The position numbers and the translations under genes are program-made. DNA of 51,003 nt, taken from contig JAPLJZ010000001.1 in the NCBI GenBank assembly GCA_026388335.1, positions 1 to 51,003 of the forward strand. Direction: 5' to 3'. This stretch comes from Deltaproteobacteria bacterium (lineage in GTDB: Bacteria > Desulfobacterota > Syntrophia > Syntrophales > UBA8958). The notes beneath the pieces are model-generated. The model did not search any database and was not told where the DNA came from. It saw only the letters and a list, made by a program, of their open reading frames with translations. The stretch's first letter is position 1. Every line of letters begins with the position of its first letter. Shown here piece after piece: positions 9,433 through 17,479 of this stretch.

Positions 9433-10272
9433 ATGCTTTCTGAGTTCTGGAAACGTTTTTTGCGAAACAAGATGGCCGTCGCCGGCGGCATCATCGTCTT
9501 GCTCCTTTTTGTTGTTTCCCTGCTGGCGCCCTGGCTTTCCCCCCATGATCCCCTCGCCATCGATCTGAAAAAGATTCTTGCCCCTCCTTCCATAGAGCAC
9601 TGGTGCGGAACAGATCAGTTGGGTCGGGATGTCCTGAGTCGAATGATCTGGGGGGCGGGCATTTCCCTGAAGGTCGGATTTGTGGCGACTGGTATCGCCG
9701 TAATAATCGGCGCCCTGCTGGGGGCTCTTGCCGGCTATTACGGAGGTTGGTGGGACGCCGTCATCATGCGGTTTGTGGACATGATGCTGTGCTTTCCCAC
9801 GTTTTTCCTTATCTTGGCAGTCATCGCCTTCTTGGATCCCTCCATCTGGAATATTATGATCATCATCGGGGCAACAGGCTGGATGGGCATCACCCGGCTG
9901 GTCCGGGCCGATTTCATGTCTCTGAAGGAAAGGGACTTTGTAATGGCGGCGCGAGTCTTGGGGGCCGGCGATGCCCGCATTATCTTCCGTCACATCCTCC
10001 CCAATGCCATGACCTCCATTCTCGTGGCGGCGTCGCTGGGGGTGGCAGGGGCGATTCTCACGGAATCGGCGCTGAGCTTTCTGGGAATTGGCGTCCAACC
10101 GCCAACGCCGAGTTGGGGCAATATCCTGACCGCAGGGAAAGATAACATCGATATTGCCTGGTGGCTGTCCCTTTATCCCGGCCTGGCCATCCTGATCACG
10201 GTGCTGGGATATAATCTCCTGGGAGAAGGCATCCGGGATGCCCTTGATCCACGGCTCCGTAGGGGCAGATAA
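9433..10272 (+). CDS. ABC transporter permease, DppC/OppC type
   Basis: This is the second membrane subunit of the same importer. The 279 residues start with the OppC-type leader FWKRFLRNKMAVAGGII, then APPSIEHWCGTDQLGRD, a segment diagnostic of DppC/OppC. The EAA loop is VMAARVLGAGDARIIFRH. The gene follows dppB by 10 bases with AGAGGA upstream of the ATG. It ends just before a strong hairpin terminator, so the operon is isomerase-dppB-dppC only. The missing ATPases and binding protein leave the transporter incomplete in this region. Confidence 0.92.
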   Translation: MLSEFWKRFLRNKMAVAGGIIVLLLFVVSLLAPWLSPHDPLAIDLKKILAPPSIEHWCGTDQLGRDVLSRMIWGAGISLKVGFVATGIAVIIGALLGALAGYYGGWWDAVIMRFVDMMLCFPTFFLILAVIAFLDPSIWNIMIIIGATGWMGITRLVRADFMSLKERDFVMAARVLGAGDARIIFRHILPNAMTSILVAASLGVAGAILTESALSFLGIGVQPPTPSWGNILTAGKDNIDIAWWLSLYPGLAILITVLGYNLLGEGIRDALDPRLRRGR

Positions 10273-10278
10273 TATAAT

Positions 10279-10313
10279 AAAAAAGGCCCCTGGTATCAGG
10301 AGCCTCTTTTATT
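10279..10313. terminator. Bidirectional intrinsic terminator
   Basis: A stem built from GGCCCCTG and CAGGAGCC with loop GTAT is flanked by an A run on the left and a T run on the right. It can therefore end the plus-strand permease operon and the convergent minus-strand Lys-rich gene, whose stop codons lie 7 and 23 bases away. Confidence 0.85.
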
Positions 10314-10335
10314 AGAGCTAAAGATGGGAAGGTTT

Positions 10336-10587
10336 TTACTTCTTGTCAGCAGCAGCCGGAGCCTTATCGTCGGCCTTCACGTCAGCCTTCTTGTCAGCCT
10401 TCTTAGCCTTCTTAGCCTTCTTAGCCTTCTTGTCAGCCTTCTTCTTGTCAGCCTTTGCAGGGGCCTTCTCGTCGGCAGCCTTTACGGGCTCAGGAGCGGG
10501 CGCGGCGGGTTTCGCCTGTGCAAACGCCAAACCGGACAGGGAAAGTGCGAAAAGAATCGAAACGATGATCGAGAGCAGTTTCTTCAT
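10336..10587 (-). CDS. Secreted Lys/Ala-rich low-complexity protein
   Basis: The 83-residue product begins with a clear signal peptide, MKKLLSIIVSILFALSLSG followed by LAFA-Q. The mature part is almost entirely Ala, Lys, Asp and Pro, with repeated AKK/DKK units, and is strongly basic. It has no recognisable enzyme domain; it could bind polyanions such as LPS, DNA or cell wall, but this is only inference. The start at 10587 is chosen because the perfect site AGGAGGTGA lies about 9 bases upstream; an ATG at 10599 would overlap that site. A possible sigma-54 promoter and two palindromes lie upstream. The gene ends at the shared terminator. Confidence 0.8.
   Translation of the reverse strand: MKKLLSIIVSILFALSLSGLAFAQAKPAAPAPEPVKAADEKAPAKADKKKADKKAKKAKKAKKADKKADVKADDKAPAAADKK
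10396..10431. repeat. Four tandem copies of a 9-bp unit
   Basis: The 9-mer AGCCTTCTT is repeated four times without interruption, with further isolated copies on both sides (for example 10435-10443). It lies within the Lys-rich secreted gene and encodes AKK units. Because the unit is a multiple of three, slippage would change protein length without breaking the frame. Confidence 0.9.
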
Positions 10588-10625
10588 TTGTGGTGTCACC
10601 TCCTTTCATTTTTTCTTCTTTAGTA

Positions 10626-10640
10626 ACAAGAAGCATGCCA
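10626..10640 (-). promoter_or_regulatory. Possible sigma-54 (-24/-12) promoter
   Basis: On the minus strand, TGGCATG-CTTC-TTGT matches the sigma-54 consensus TGGCACG-N4-TTGC with two transitions and the exact spacing. Transcription would begin near 10614, about 27 bases before the ATG of the Lys-rich gene. The match is by eye only. Confidence 0.4.
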
Positions 10641-10726
10641 GAAATGAATTTTTTGTAAACGCTAATAATATCGGATTGTTGCAAGGTAAGGATCATAAAG
10701 GTTGATTTTTTACACCCCCTAATGCT

Positions 10727-10762
10727 GGGGAAATATTCCCCTTTTTATGAGGAAATATTCCC
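10727..10762. promoter_or_regulatory. Twin palindromes, candidate activator binding sites
   Basis: GGGGAAATATTCCCC at 10727-10741 is a near-perfect palindrome. A second copy, GAGGAAATATTCCC, lies at 10749-10762. The shared core is offset by 22 bp, two helical turns. Relative to the putative sigma-54 start near 10614 they sit at about -120 and -142, the usual distance for enhancer-binding activators. Confidence 0.45.
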
Positions 10763-10785
10763 GCCGACGGGGCGTTCAAGGATAT

Positions 10786-11466
10786 TTATGGCGGCGGGGA
10801 ATGCTTGTCTTTCAGGAAATTGTGCAACTTATCACGGAAAAAATAGGCGATAATGACGGAACTGATGCTGATGGCTGCAAGAACCCAGAGCGCGCCGTGT
10901 TGATTGTTCCGTAAACAGTTGCCGCTGACGGAAAGCATGGCTGTTCCCAAGAGGCGACCGACGGTGGAAATGACAAGAAACAGCCGCGTCCGCATATGGC
11001 TCAATCCCATGATATAACAGAGGGCGTCCTTGGGAAATCCGGGAATTAGAAACAGAATAAAGGTGACGAGCGTCCCCTTATGTTCCATGAAGTAGTCATA
11101 TTTTTTAAGGATCGCCGGACTGACGGCCTTTTCCACGAAAGACAGTCCCAGCCAACGCGCCAGGACGAAGGCGAGCCAGGAACCGATGGTAAGCCCGATG
11201 GTGGAATACAGCGTCCCCAGGACGGACCCGTAGATGTAACCACCGATGAATCCTGTCGCCTCGCCGGGAACGGGGGCGAAAAGAACCTGGAGGATCTGGA
11301 GGCCGATAAAGACCACCACCGACAGGGCTCCGAAGGAATTGATAAACTCGATGGCCTTCTTCCTGTCCGTGAAGAATTGAATAAGATCGTAATGGATAAA
11401 GAGCCAGGTCCCGCCGCCGAAAAGGATGGCCAGACAGAGAATTTTTAACACGGTGCTTCTTTTCAT
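10786..11466 (-). CDS. TVP38/TMEM64 family membrane protein
   Basis: This is an inner-membrane protein of the DedA/VTT superfamily, proposed to scramble or carry lipids. About 226 residues with five or six hydrophobic segments contain the family signatures PVPGEATGFIGGYIYG (reentrant loop) and FLIPGFPKDALCYIMGLS. The start at 11466 (MKRSTVLKILC) is preferred, with AAAGGGA upstream; an in-frame ATG at 11487 would add seven residues. It is a single gene, flanked by the twin palindromes on its 3' side and a 175-bp gap on its 5' side. Substrate is unknown. Confidence 0.88.
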   Translation of the reverse strand: MKRSTVLKILCLAILFGGGTWLFIHYDLIQFFTDRKKAIEFINSFGALSVVVFIGLQILQVLFAPVPGEATGFIGGYIYGSVLGTLYSTIGLTIGSWLAFVLARWLGLSFVEKAVSPAILKKYDYFMEHKGTLVTFILFLIPGFPKDALCYIMGLSHMRTRLFLVISTVGRLLGTAMLSVSGNCLRNNQHGALWVLAAISISSVIIAYFFRDKLHNFLKDKHSPPP

Positions 11467-11640
11467 GGATCGATTTTCCCTTTGCATCGCCTGCTACTCA
11501 TCTGCACGAATCAATAATCCTCAGCGGCGAGAGGATCATACGTAAGAAAGTCTATGATCGTCAAGGACAAAGTATGGACAGTCTGGATAAATATTTCCGA
11601 CCGTGGAGGATATCTGTCAGGAAATAGCGGGACAAATTCT

Positions 11641-12330
11641 TTAATAGCTCATTAAATCCGGATAGTTGGTAAACACGCCATCAACACCCATATCCTGCAT
11701 CCGTTTCAGATCTTCCCCGGTATTCACGGTATAGACAAAGAATTTCAGCCCCCGGCGGTGGGCGTTGGCGACAAACCTCCTGTTGACGATATTCATCCCG
11801 GCGTGAACGGCGTAAGCCCCCATTTTCTCGGCAAACCGGACATTGCGCCAAGGGACGCCGGAGGCTAGGGCACCAAGCCTTATTTCGGGATGCATGGTCT
11901 TGAAGCGGAGCAATTCCTTGTGGTTAAATGAGGAGACAATAAACTGTTCCGCCGTCATCCGGCGCTCTGTGATCGCGGCGGCGATAAGGGCGGAGGCCAG
12001 AGTGGCGGTTTTCGGTCCTTTCAATTCGATATTGATCCCGGCTCGATCACTAACTAAATCAAAAACTTCTCTGAGCAATGGTATTTTTTGCCCCTTTCCG
12101 GCGTCGAGGGTGCGTAGATAAGAAAGGCCTTTGTCCATTACGAACCCCGTGCCGTTGGTGGTCCGCTCCAGGCAATCATCGTGGATGACCACCAGCTCTC
12201 CATCCACGGCATAGACATCCAATTCAATCCACCGCGCCCCCATCGCCAAGGCCAGTTCAAAGGCCGAGCGGGTGTTTTCCGGTTCATAACCGCTCGCCCC
12301 GCGGTGGGCAAATAAGATAAATTCACTCAT
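11641..12330 (-). CDS. Glycerophosphodiester phosphodiesterase
   Basis: It hydrolyses glycerophosphodiesters to glycerol 3-phosphate and an alcohol. The roughly 229 residues form a GDPD TIM barrel with the catalytic HRGASGYEPENT at the N-terminus, the metal-binding WIELDVYAVDGE and VVIHDD, and the C-terminal FFVYTVNTGEDLKRM and GVDGVFTNYPD. The ATG at 12330 places HRG at the usual distance from the start; an in-frame GTG at 12363 would overlap the upstream GNAT gene. There is no signal peptide, so the enzyme is cytoplasmic and likely acts in phospholipid turnover. Confidence 0.92.
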   Translation of the reverse strand: MSEFILFAHRGASGYEPENTRSAFELALAMGARWIELDVYAVDGELVVIHDDCLERTTNGTGFVMDKGLSYLRTLDAGKGQKIPLLREVFDLVSDRAGINIELKGPKTATLASALIAAAITERRMTAEQFIVSSFNHKELLRFKTMHPEIRLGALASGVPWRNVRFAEKMGAYAVHAGMNIVNRRFVANAHRRGLKFFVYTVNTGEDLKRMQDMGVDGVFTNYPDLMSY

Positions 12331-12344
12331 ATACAAACACAACC

Positions 12345-12881
12345 TTAAAACGATTTCCTCCACACTGGGGAGAGGCTGCCGGGAAAAAAGAAATCATCAA
12401 TAGTTCCGGTATGATTCCCGGCCATAGCAGTGTAGAATTTCCAGGCTGTTTCCCGATAGCGCGGATTGCTCGACCAGATTACTTCCGTACAACCGGATGT
12501 GCTTGCCCTATGAAAGACCTCGGTAATCAGGACCTTGCCCAGTCCCTGGCCACGGTAATCAGGAGAAATGAAGGCCGTCAAGAGTCCCGCCGCCTTGGCG
12601 TCTGTTGAAGATCGGTATGGGAGAAAACGCGCATCGAGGCAGCCGAATCCCATTACGCCTGCAGGAGAACCTCCGGCGCGGTCTCGGGCCACAATATAGA
12701 CGTCATCATGGGCATCCCTGATGCTTGCCCGCATCCGCTCTTTGGTTACCCGTACCTCTTCTTCCCTAACCTGACCCTGCTCGGACATCCACCATCTCAG
12801 GGTAGGATCAAGCAATTCAATGTCCTCTTCTTTCAGGTCATCGACAGAAAAGAACTTCTCCATTTTTAGACAATCAGTCAT
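12345..12881 (-). CDS. GNAT family N-acetyltransferase
   Basis: The 178-residue protein has the GNAT acetyl-CoA binding motif, AFISPDYRGQGLGKVLITEV (motif A, with Q/RxxGxG/A), followed by a motif B-like region. The acceptor substrate cannot be inferred. The ATG follows GAGGTG. It lies 8 bases after the alpha/beta hydrolase gene and directly before the GDPD gene on the same strand, so the three may be co-transcribed. Confidence 0.8.
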   Translation of the reverse strand: MTDCLKMEKFFSVDDLKEEDIELLDPTLRWWMSEQGQVREEEVRVTKERMRASIRDAHDDVYIVARDRAGGSPAGVMGFGCLDARFLPYRSSTDAKAAGLLTAFISPDYRGQGLGKVLITEVFHRASTSGCTEVIWSSNPRYRETAWKFYTAMAGNHTGTIDDFFFPGSLSPVWRKSF

Positions 12882-12889
12882 AATTCACC

Positions 12890-13600
12890 TCAGTGTCCGG
12901 CGAAGGACAGAAGGATGCGGGCGAGTTCCTCCGGGGCCGTCTGCATGGGGTGGTGGCCGGTTTTTATTTCATAAAAGGGCCATCCGGCGGCGCGGACCCG
13001 GGCGGCGGTTTGAATGATTCCCTGGTGCTGGGGACCGGCGTCTCCCTTGTCGGTGCAATAAATATAGGCCCGGGGGATGCTCCGGGCGCGGGGATTGGCG
13101 AGGGTCAGCGGTTCAAACATGGTCCGGGCGGGATGATCGGCGAAACGGGGATCTCCCTTGGGTTCCGGGGGCGGATAGCGCCAGCCGTCACCCTCGGTTT
13201 TGACATATTGAGAAAGTAATTCTGCAATATCGTGTGGATAAAGATTTATGACGGCCTGGCCGTCCTCCGGAATCAGGGCATCCAGATAGACGAGCTGCCT
13301 GATCCGCTCGGGGATCCTTTCCGCCGCCCCGGTGACAACGGCGCCGCCGTAACTGTGGCCTACAAGAATGACGTCCCGCAGGTCTTCGTATGTAAATACG
13401 CCAACAATATCATTGATATGGGTGTTAAGGCCAATGTCCGGGCTTATGAGGTGGGCTCGCTCCCCCAGCCCGGTCAGGGTCGGCGTATAGACTTTGTGCC
13501 CGGCCTGGCGCAGCATGGCGGGCACGGGAGGCCAGATCCAACCCCCTGCCGTCGCCCCGTGCACAAGTACGTAAGTTACTGTTTTTCCGCTACTTTGCAT
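12890..13600 (-). CDS. Alpha/beta hydrolase
   Basis: The 236 residues show the fold of small esterase/hydroxynitrile-lyase-like hydrolases. The oxyanion-hole segment is VLVHGATAGGW, the nucleophile elbow GHSYGG, and a late catalytic His lies in KTGHHPMQTAPEE. An acidic residue is expected near YIYCTDKGD. It lacks a signal peptide and is probably a cytoplasmic esterase; its substrate is unknown. It heads a tight minus-strand run with the GNAT and GDPD genes. Confidence 0.85.
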   Translation of the reverse strand: MQSSGKTVTYVLVHGATAGGWIWPPVPAMLRQAGHKVYTPTLTGLGERAHLISPDIGLNTHINDIVGVFTYEDLRDVILVGHSYGGAVVTGAAERIPERIRQLVYLDALIPEDGQAVINLYPHDIAELLSQYVKTEGDGWRYPPPEPKGDPRFADHPARTMFEPLTLANPRARSIPRAYIYCTDKGDAGPQHQGIIQTAARVRAAGWPFYEIKTGHHPMQTAPEELARILLSFAGH

Positions 13601-13627
13601 TAGTATCAGCCTGCCGCCTTGTCATTT

Positions 13628-14434
13628 TCATGCCTGGATCTTCAGGACCGAACGGATCAGGTTTTCCGTCGTGTACTGGCCATTGGTCATCTGGGCGAAG
13701 AGGTGCTCGCCGCCAAAGATGTCCTGGATGATTTCCGCAACGCTGCGCCCCTGCTTATGAAGCCCCTGCGCCTTCGCCGCCAGCTCCTGCAAATAGCGGA
13801 TGTTTTCCGCCAGGGCCTCCCGCCCGTTTTCCACGATCCTGCCGATGGAGGTAAACAAAGTAAACTGGGGGGGCATTGCCGCCAGAATTTGTGCTAACGA
13901 GCGTATTGTTGCTCCCATGTCCTCTTCCGGGCGGATAAACTTGGGCTTCTCCCTGGCAAAGATGTCCCCGGAGAAACACCAGCCGCGCTCCTTTTCCAGT
14001 AGGACAATGTGCCCTGCCGAGTGGCCCGGTGTCGCCAGGACGCCGAAGGTGTGGTGGTCGGTCCGGATGAATGGAGGAATCGATTTTGCTGTCGAAGGCG
14101 CCGGATACCCCCAGACTATTTCCTGATAGGGATAGAGGAAGGGCTTATGGCCGATGATAGGGATGGATGCGGGCGGCGCATAGATAGAAACCTGAAACTG
14201 CTTCTGGATCAGGGCATTGCCGCCGACATGATCCTCGTGAAAATGGGTGTTGACCACCAGATCAAGTTTTTTGCCCTTCAGGAAGGCGACCAGCTCCGCA
14301 GCGGTATAGTCACAACCAGTATCGATGAGGATACCGTCGACGAGATACGCGGCTACCCAGTAGAGGGGCTTGCCGTCCAACTCCCTACTCACTCTGATCT
14401 GGGTGACGTCCCCATGATTATTGATTTCAATCAT
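13628..14434 (-). CDS. MBL fold metallo-hydrolase
   Basis: This 268-residue metallo-beta-lactamase-fold hydrolase has the zinc motif NTHFHEDHVGG and further ligands in TPGHSAGHIVLL and CFSGD. Relatives include glyoxalase II and thioesterases; the substrate is not clear. The open frame extends upstream, but the start is taken at the ATG at 14434 because AGGAGAGG precedes it and the added residues do not resemble the family. The C-terminal part (residues about 190-268) looks helical and may gate the active site. Confidence 0.86.
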   Translation of the reverse strand: MIEINNHGDVTQIRVSRELDGKPLYWVAAYLVDGILIDTGCDYTAAELVAFLKGKKLDLVVNTHFHEDHVGGNALIQKQFQVSIYAPPASIPIIGHKPFLYPYQEIVWGYPAPSTAKSIPPFIRTDHHTFGVLATPGHSAGHIVLLEKERGWCFSGDIFAREKPKFIRPEEDMGATIRSLAQILAAMPPQFTLFTSIGRIVENGREALAENIRYLQELAAKAQGLHKQGRSVAEIIQDIFGGEHLFAQMTNGQYTTENLIRSVLKIQA

Positions 14435-14621
14435 AAAAACCTCTCCTAACTGATCGCCTCTTTGTACCGGGCGCTGAATTGCCCGAAGGCTAACCTTTCG
14501 TCTCTTTGCTGTCAAGGAAGAACCGGCACCTCCCGCAGAAAGCGGGAAAAGAAGTTGACAGGAGCGATACTTTTCATTAGGAAACAACGTTCCTATCAAG
14601 ACAAATTCAAGGAGATTATTT

Positions 14622-15617
14622 ATGTTCAAAACAGCCATTACAGAAATGTTTGGCATCAAATATCCCATAATCTGCGGGGCCATGATGTGGCTTTGCAAGC
14701 CCCGGTTCTGCGCCGCCGTCTCCAGTGCCGGCGGGATGGGCAACCTGACGGCGGGTAATTATGAAACTGAAGCTGACTTCCGTGCGGCCATCGGAGAAAC
14801 GCGGAAACTTACGGATAAGCCATTCATGGTAAATATTACCCTGCTGCCCTCGGTCCGGATTACCCCGGAGCATCATAAAATGTACATCCGGGTCTGTACC
14901 GAGGAAAAGGTTGCCGGGATCGAGTTTTCCGGCACACCCGTAGACAAGGTGGCCGGCATGGCCGCAATTGAAGCCCTCAAGGGGGCGGGCGTGAAACTCT
15001 TTCATAAGGTCGGGTCTGTCCGTCATGCCCTCCATGCCGAAAAGGTCGGTTACGACGGCATTTACGCCGCCGGCATCGAAGAGGGCGGTCATCCCCTCGA
15101 CGACGACGTCACAACCATGGTCCTGACGCCCCGGATTGCGGAATCCGTAAAAATCCCCGTAGTCACCGTGGGCGGCATTGCCGATGGCCGTGCCCTGGCG
15201 GCGGCGCTGGTGTTAGGGGCACAGGGGGTCATGATGGCCAGCCGGTTTGTGGCCACCCGGGAGTGCGAGGTCCATGAAAACATCAAGCAGGAACTGATCC
15301 GGCGGCAGGAGTATGAGACCGTCATCTATGGAAAATCCCTGGGCCTGCAGGGTCGGGGCCTGAAAACGAAGATACTGGAAGAGGTGTGCGCCATCGAGAA
15401 GCGGGGGGGCGGCTTTGAGGAACTCATTCCCCTTCTTTCCGGACAGAAGGTAAAGCAGGCATGGGAAACGGGAGACGTGGATTACGCTCCCCTCATGGTC
15501 GGACAGTCCATCGGGTTCATCAGGGATATCCCCACCTGTGTGGAACTCCTTGACAGGATGGCGGCAGAGGCGGTAGTGCATATCGAGAAGGCAAAGAAAA
15601 TGCTCCGGGAGGGTTAA
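14622..15617 (+). CDS. NAD(P)H-dependent flavin oxidoreductase (nitronate monooxygenase / FabK-like)
   Basis: The 331-residue FMN TIM-barrel protein belongs to the nitronate monooxygenase/2-nitropropane dioxygenase family, which also includes enoyl-ACP reductase II (FabK). Typical segments are SSAGGMGNLTAG, AAGIEEGGHPLDDD and VVTVGGIADGRALAAAL, with a phosphate loop GAQGVMMASRFVAT. Substrate specificity is unclear. The ATG has AAGGAGA upstream. It is followed 9 bases later by a 58-residue gene and then tatD. Confidence 0.87.
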   Translation: MFKTAITEMFGIKYPIICGAMMWLCKPRFCAAVSSAGGMGNLTAGNYETEADFRAAIGETRKLTDKPFMVNITLLPSVRITPEHHKMYIRVCTEEKVAGIEFSGTPVDKVAGMAAIEALKGAGVKLFHKVGSVRHALHAEKVGYDGIYAAGIEEGGHPLDDDVTTMVLTPRIAESVKIPVVTVGGIADGRALAAALVLGAQGVMMASRFVATRECEVHENIKQELIRRQEYETVIYGKSLGLQGRGLKTKILEEVCAIEKRGGGFEELIPLLSGQKVKQAWETGDVDYAPLMVGQSIGFIRDIPTCVELLDRMAAEAVVHIEKAKKMLREG

Positions 15618-15626
15618 AAGGAAGAC

Positions 15627-15803
15627 ATGGCTAAACAGATATACAATGGCAGCACTGACAAGAGGATCATCGGGATGAAAATCATGAATGGGGAGTTGAA
15701 AGAAGAAGACTTGAAGGACTATCTGGAAAGTCTCCCCGATGTTTCCGCTAATGCGGATAAGGTTACCGTCGTCATGGAAAAAAAGGATCGTCCCGTTTCA
15801 TAA
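15627..15803 (+). CDS. Small 58-residue protein of unknown function
   Basis: An ATG at 15627 opens a 58-codon frame ending TAA at 15801, with GGAAG upstream as a ribosome binding site. The product starts MAKQIYNGSTDKRIIGMKIM and is charged, with an acidic helix-like middle (ELKEEDLKDYLESLPD) and a strand-like end (KVTVVMEKKDR). It fills the gap between the flavin oxidoreductase and tatD exactly, with only 9 and 6 base spacers. Tight packing and sensible codons suggest a real gene. No family is recognised. Confidence 0.6.
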   Translation: MAKQIYNGSTDKRIIGMKIMNGELKEEDLKDYLESLPDVSANADKVTVVMEKKDRPVS

Positions 15804-15809
15804 AAAGAT

Positions 15810-16592
15810 ATGCTTATCGATTCCCACGCCCATCTCGAAATGAGAGAGTTCGACCGTGATCGGGATGATGTTGTCCGCAGGGCCACGGAGGGGGGGGTCG
15901 ACTATATCGTTACGGTGGGGACAACTCCCGGGGAATGCCGCAAGGCGGTGGAGATCGCCCGCGCCCATCCCTCCGTCTACGCCGCCGTCGGTATCCACCC
16001 TCACGACACGAAAGGCATCGACGATCAGACCTATGTCTTGCTGAAGAAGCTGGCCCTGGAAGAAAAGGTGGTGGCCTATGGGGAGATCGGCCTGGATTTC
16101 TTCCGCAACCTGTCGCCTCCGGAGACCCAGACCCGGTGTTTTGAAGAACAGCTTGACATTGCCACCGACCTGGGCTTGCCGGTGATCATTCATGACCGGG
16201 ACGCCCATAGCCAGACCGTTGCCATCCTGAAGGGCTGGAAGGGATCGACGGGCGGCGTGATCCACTGTTTTTCCGGTGATGCGGCAATGGCCATGACCTG
16301 CCTGGAAATGGGTTTTTATATTTCTATTGCCGGTCCGGTAACCTATGCCAAATCAGACCGGTTATGGGAGGTCGTCCGCCAAGTCCCCCTGAACCGGCTC
16401 CTGATCGAAACAGACGCCCCGTATCTGACGCCCCTGCCCCATCGGGGCAAACGGAACGAACCTGCGTATGTTGCCTTCACAGCGAAAAAGGTGGCGGAAT
16501 TGAAGGGCTTATCCGTCCCGGAGGTGGGGCGGGCGACTGCGGATAATGCGATTAAACTGTTTGGAATTCGAAGGAAATCGGCTCAACTATGA
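15810..16592 (+). CDS. tatD: TatD family metal-dependent hydrolase
   Basis: TatD-type enzymes are metal-dependent DNases or exonucleases, and some are D-aminoacyl-tRNA deacylases. The 260 residues contain all usual ligands: DSHAHLEM at the N-terminus, GEIGLDFF, IIHDRDAH, IHCFSG and ETDAPYL. Length fits the family. The gene overlaps the next one by four bases (ATGA), showing translational coupling. The upstream ribosome binding site is poor, so translation may depend on the preceding small gene. Confidence 0.93.
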   Translation: MLIDSHAHLEMREFDRDRDDVVRRATEGGVDYIVTVGTTPGECRKAVEIARAHPSVYAAVGIHPHDTKGIDDQTYVLLKKLALEEKVVAYGEIGLDFFRNLSPPETQTRCFEEQLDIATDLGLPVIIHDRDAHSQTVAILKGWKGSTGGVIHCFSGDAAMAMTCLEMGFYISIAGPVTYAKSDRLWEVVRQVPLNRLLIETDAPYLTPLPHRGKRNEPAYVAFTAKKVAELKGLSVPEVGRATADNAIKLFGIRRKSAQL

Positions 16593-17479
16593 TGGGTGAA
16601 CTTTTATATTTTGCCTATGGCTCCAATCTGAATGCGACAGATCTGAACCGCTGGTGTAAAGAGAGAGGTCATTTTTATCCCCTCGGAGAAAAGGTGGCAA
16701 ACGCCTACCTGCCCGACACCCGTCTGATTGTCAATTATTCCTCATCTTTCCGCCGGGGCGGTATCCTGAATATCAAGTACCAGCTTGGGCAGACGACCCC
16801 GGGAGCGCTTTTCCGCGTCCTTCCCGGCGGCTGGAATGTTCTTGACGCCAAGGGGGATACGGAGCACATGTACAAGCATCTCAACATCGTGGCCCTGACC
16901 GATGACGGCAGGGAACACGTCGCCGTTGCCTATCAGATCGATGCCTCTAAAACCTCCAAGACATTTGTTCCTCCCCATCCGGATTATCTCCGCATCGTCC
17001 GGGAAGGAATGGCGGCCCACCAGATCAATGAACGGATGCTCGCGTCGGTGACGAAGGGGAAGGAACCGGACTTCTACATTGAGCATCTCTTTGTTTACGG
17101 AACCCTGATGAGCGGCTGTCCCCGTCACTATATATTAGCAGCCTGGGCCGATTTGGACTCGCGAGTAGAGGCCCAAGCACACGGGTCACTCTATAACAGT
17201 TGGAAGGGCTTCCCCTGCATGATCCCTGATGTGACGGGACGCCAGATCGTGAATGGCGAGCTCTACACATTGAAAGACCCGAAAAAGGCCTTTGAAGTAC
17301 TGGATATTATTGAAACAGCCAAGCGTTATGCAACAACGGGGACCTTCTTCCGCAGGGCGATCATTCAGGCAAGGAGGGCCGACGGGGCGCCTTGCCTCGC
17401 CTGGACCTATTTTGTGGATATGAGCGTCGAAGGAATGCCCCGCATACCGTCGGGAAGCTGGCGGGTTGTTATCGCCTAA
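16589..17479 (+). CDS. Tandem gamma-glutamylcyclotransferase-like protein
   Basis: The 296-residue protein carries two GGCT/AIG2-like domains. The first opens with YFAYGSNLNATDL near residue 7 and contains GALFRVL and GWNVLDAKG. The second opens with LFVYGTLMSG near residue 167 and contains AHGSLY, GFPCMIP and GELYTL. Each YGS/YGT loop is the substrate-binding signature of the fold, which releases 5-oxoproline from gamma-glutamyl amines. Two domains in one chain are less usual than one. The ATG overlaps the tatD stop. Substrate is unknown. Confidence 0.8.
   Translation: MMGELLYFAYGSNLNATDLNRWCKERGHFYPLGEKVANAYLPDTRLIVNYSSSFRRGGILNIKYQLGQTTPGALFRVLPGGWNVLDAKGDTEHMYKHLNIVALTDDGREHVAVAYQIDASKTSKTFVPPHPDYLRIVREGMAAHQINERMLASVTKGKEPDFYIEHLFVYGTLMSGCPRHYILAAWADLDSRVEAQAHGSLYNSWKGFPCMIPDVTGRQIVNGELYTLKDPKKAFEVLDIIETAKRYATTGTFFRRAIIQARRADGAPCLAWTYFVDMSVEGMPRIPSGSWRVVIA

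Noticed and set aside
10384-10450. Short repeats in the Lys-rich gene as a CRISPR-like array
   Set aside because: The units are 9-bp codon repeats without spacers, inside a reading frame.
14435-14743. Extended N-terminus for the MBL hydrolase
   Set aside because: The added 103 residues are unlike the family and the internal ATG at 14434 has AGGAGAGG upstream.
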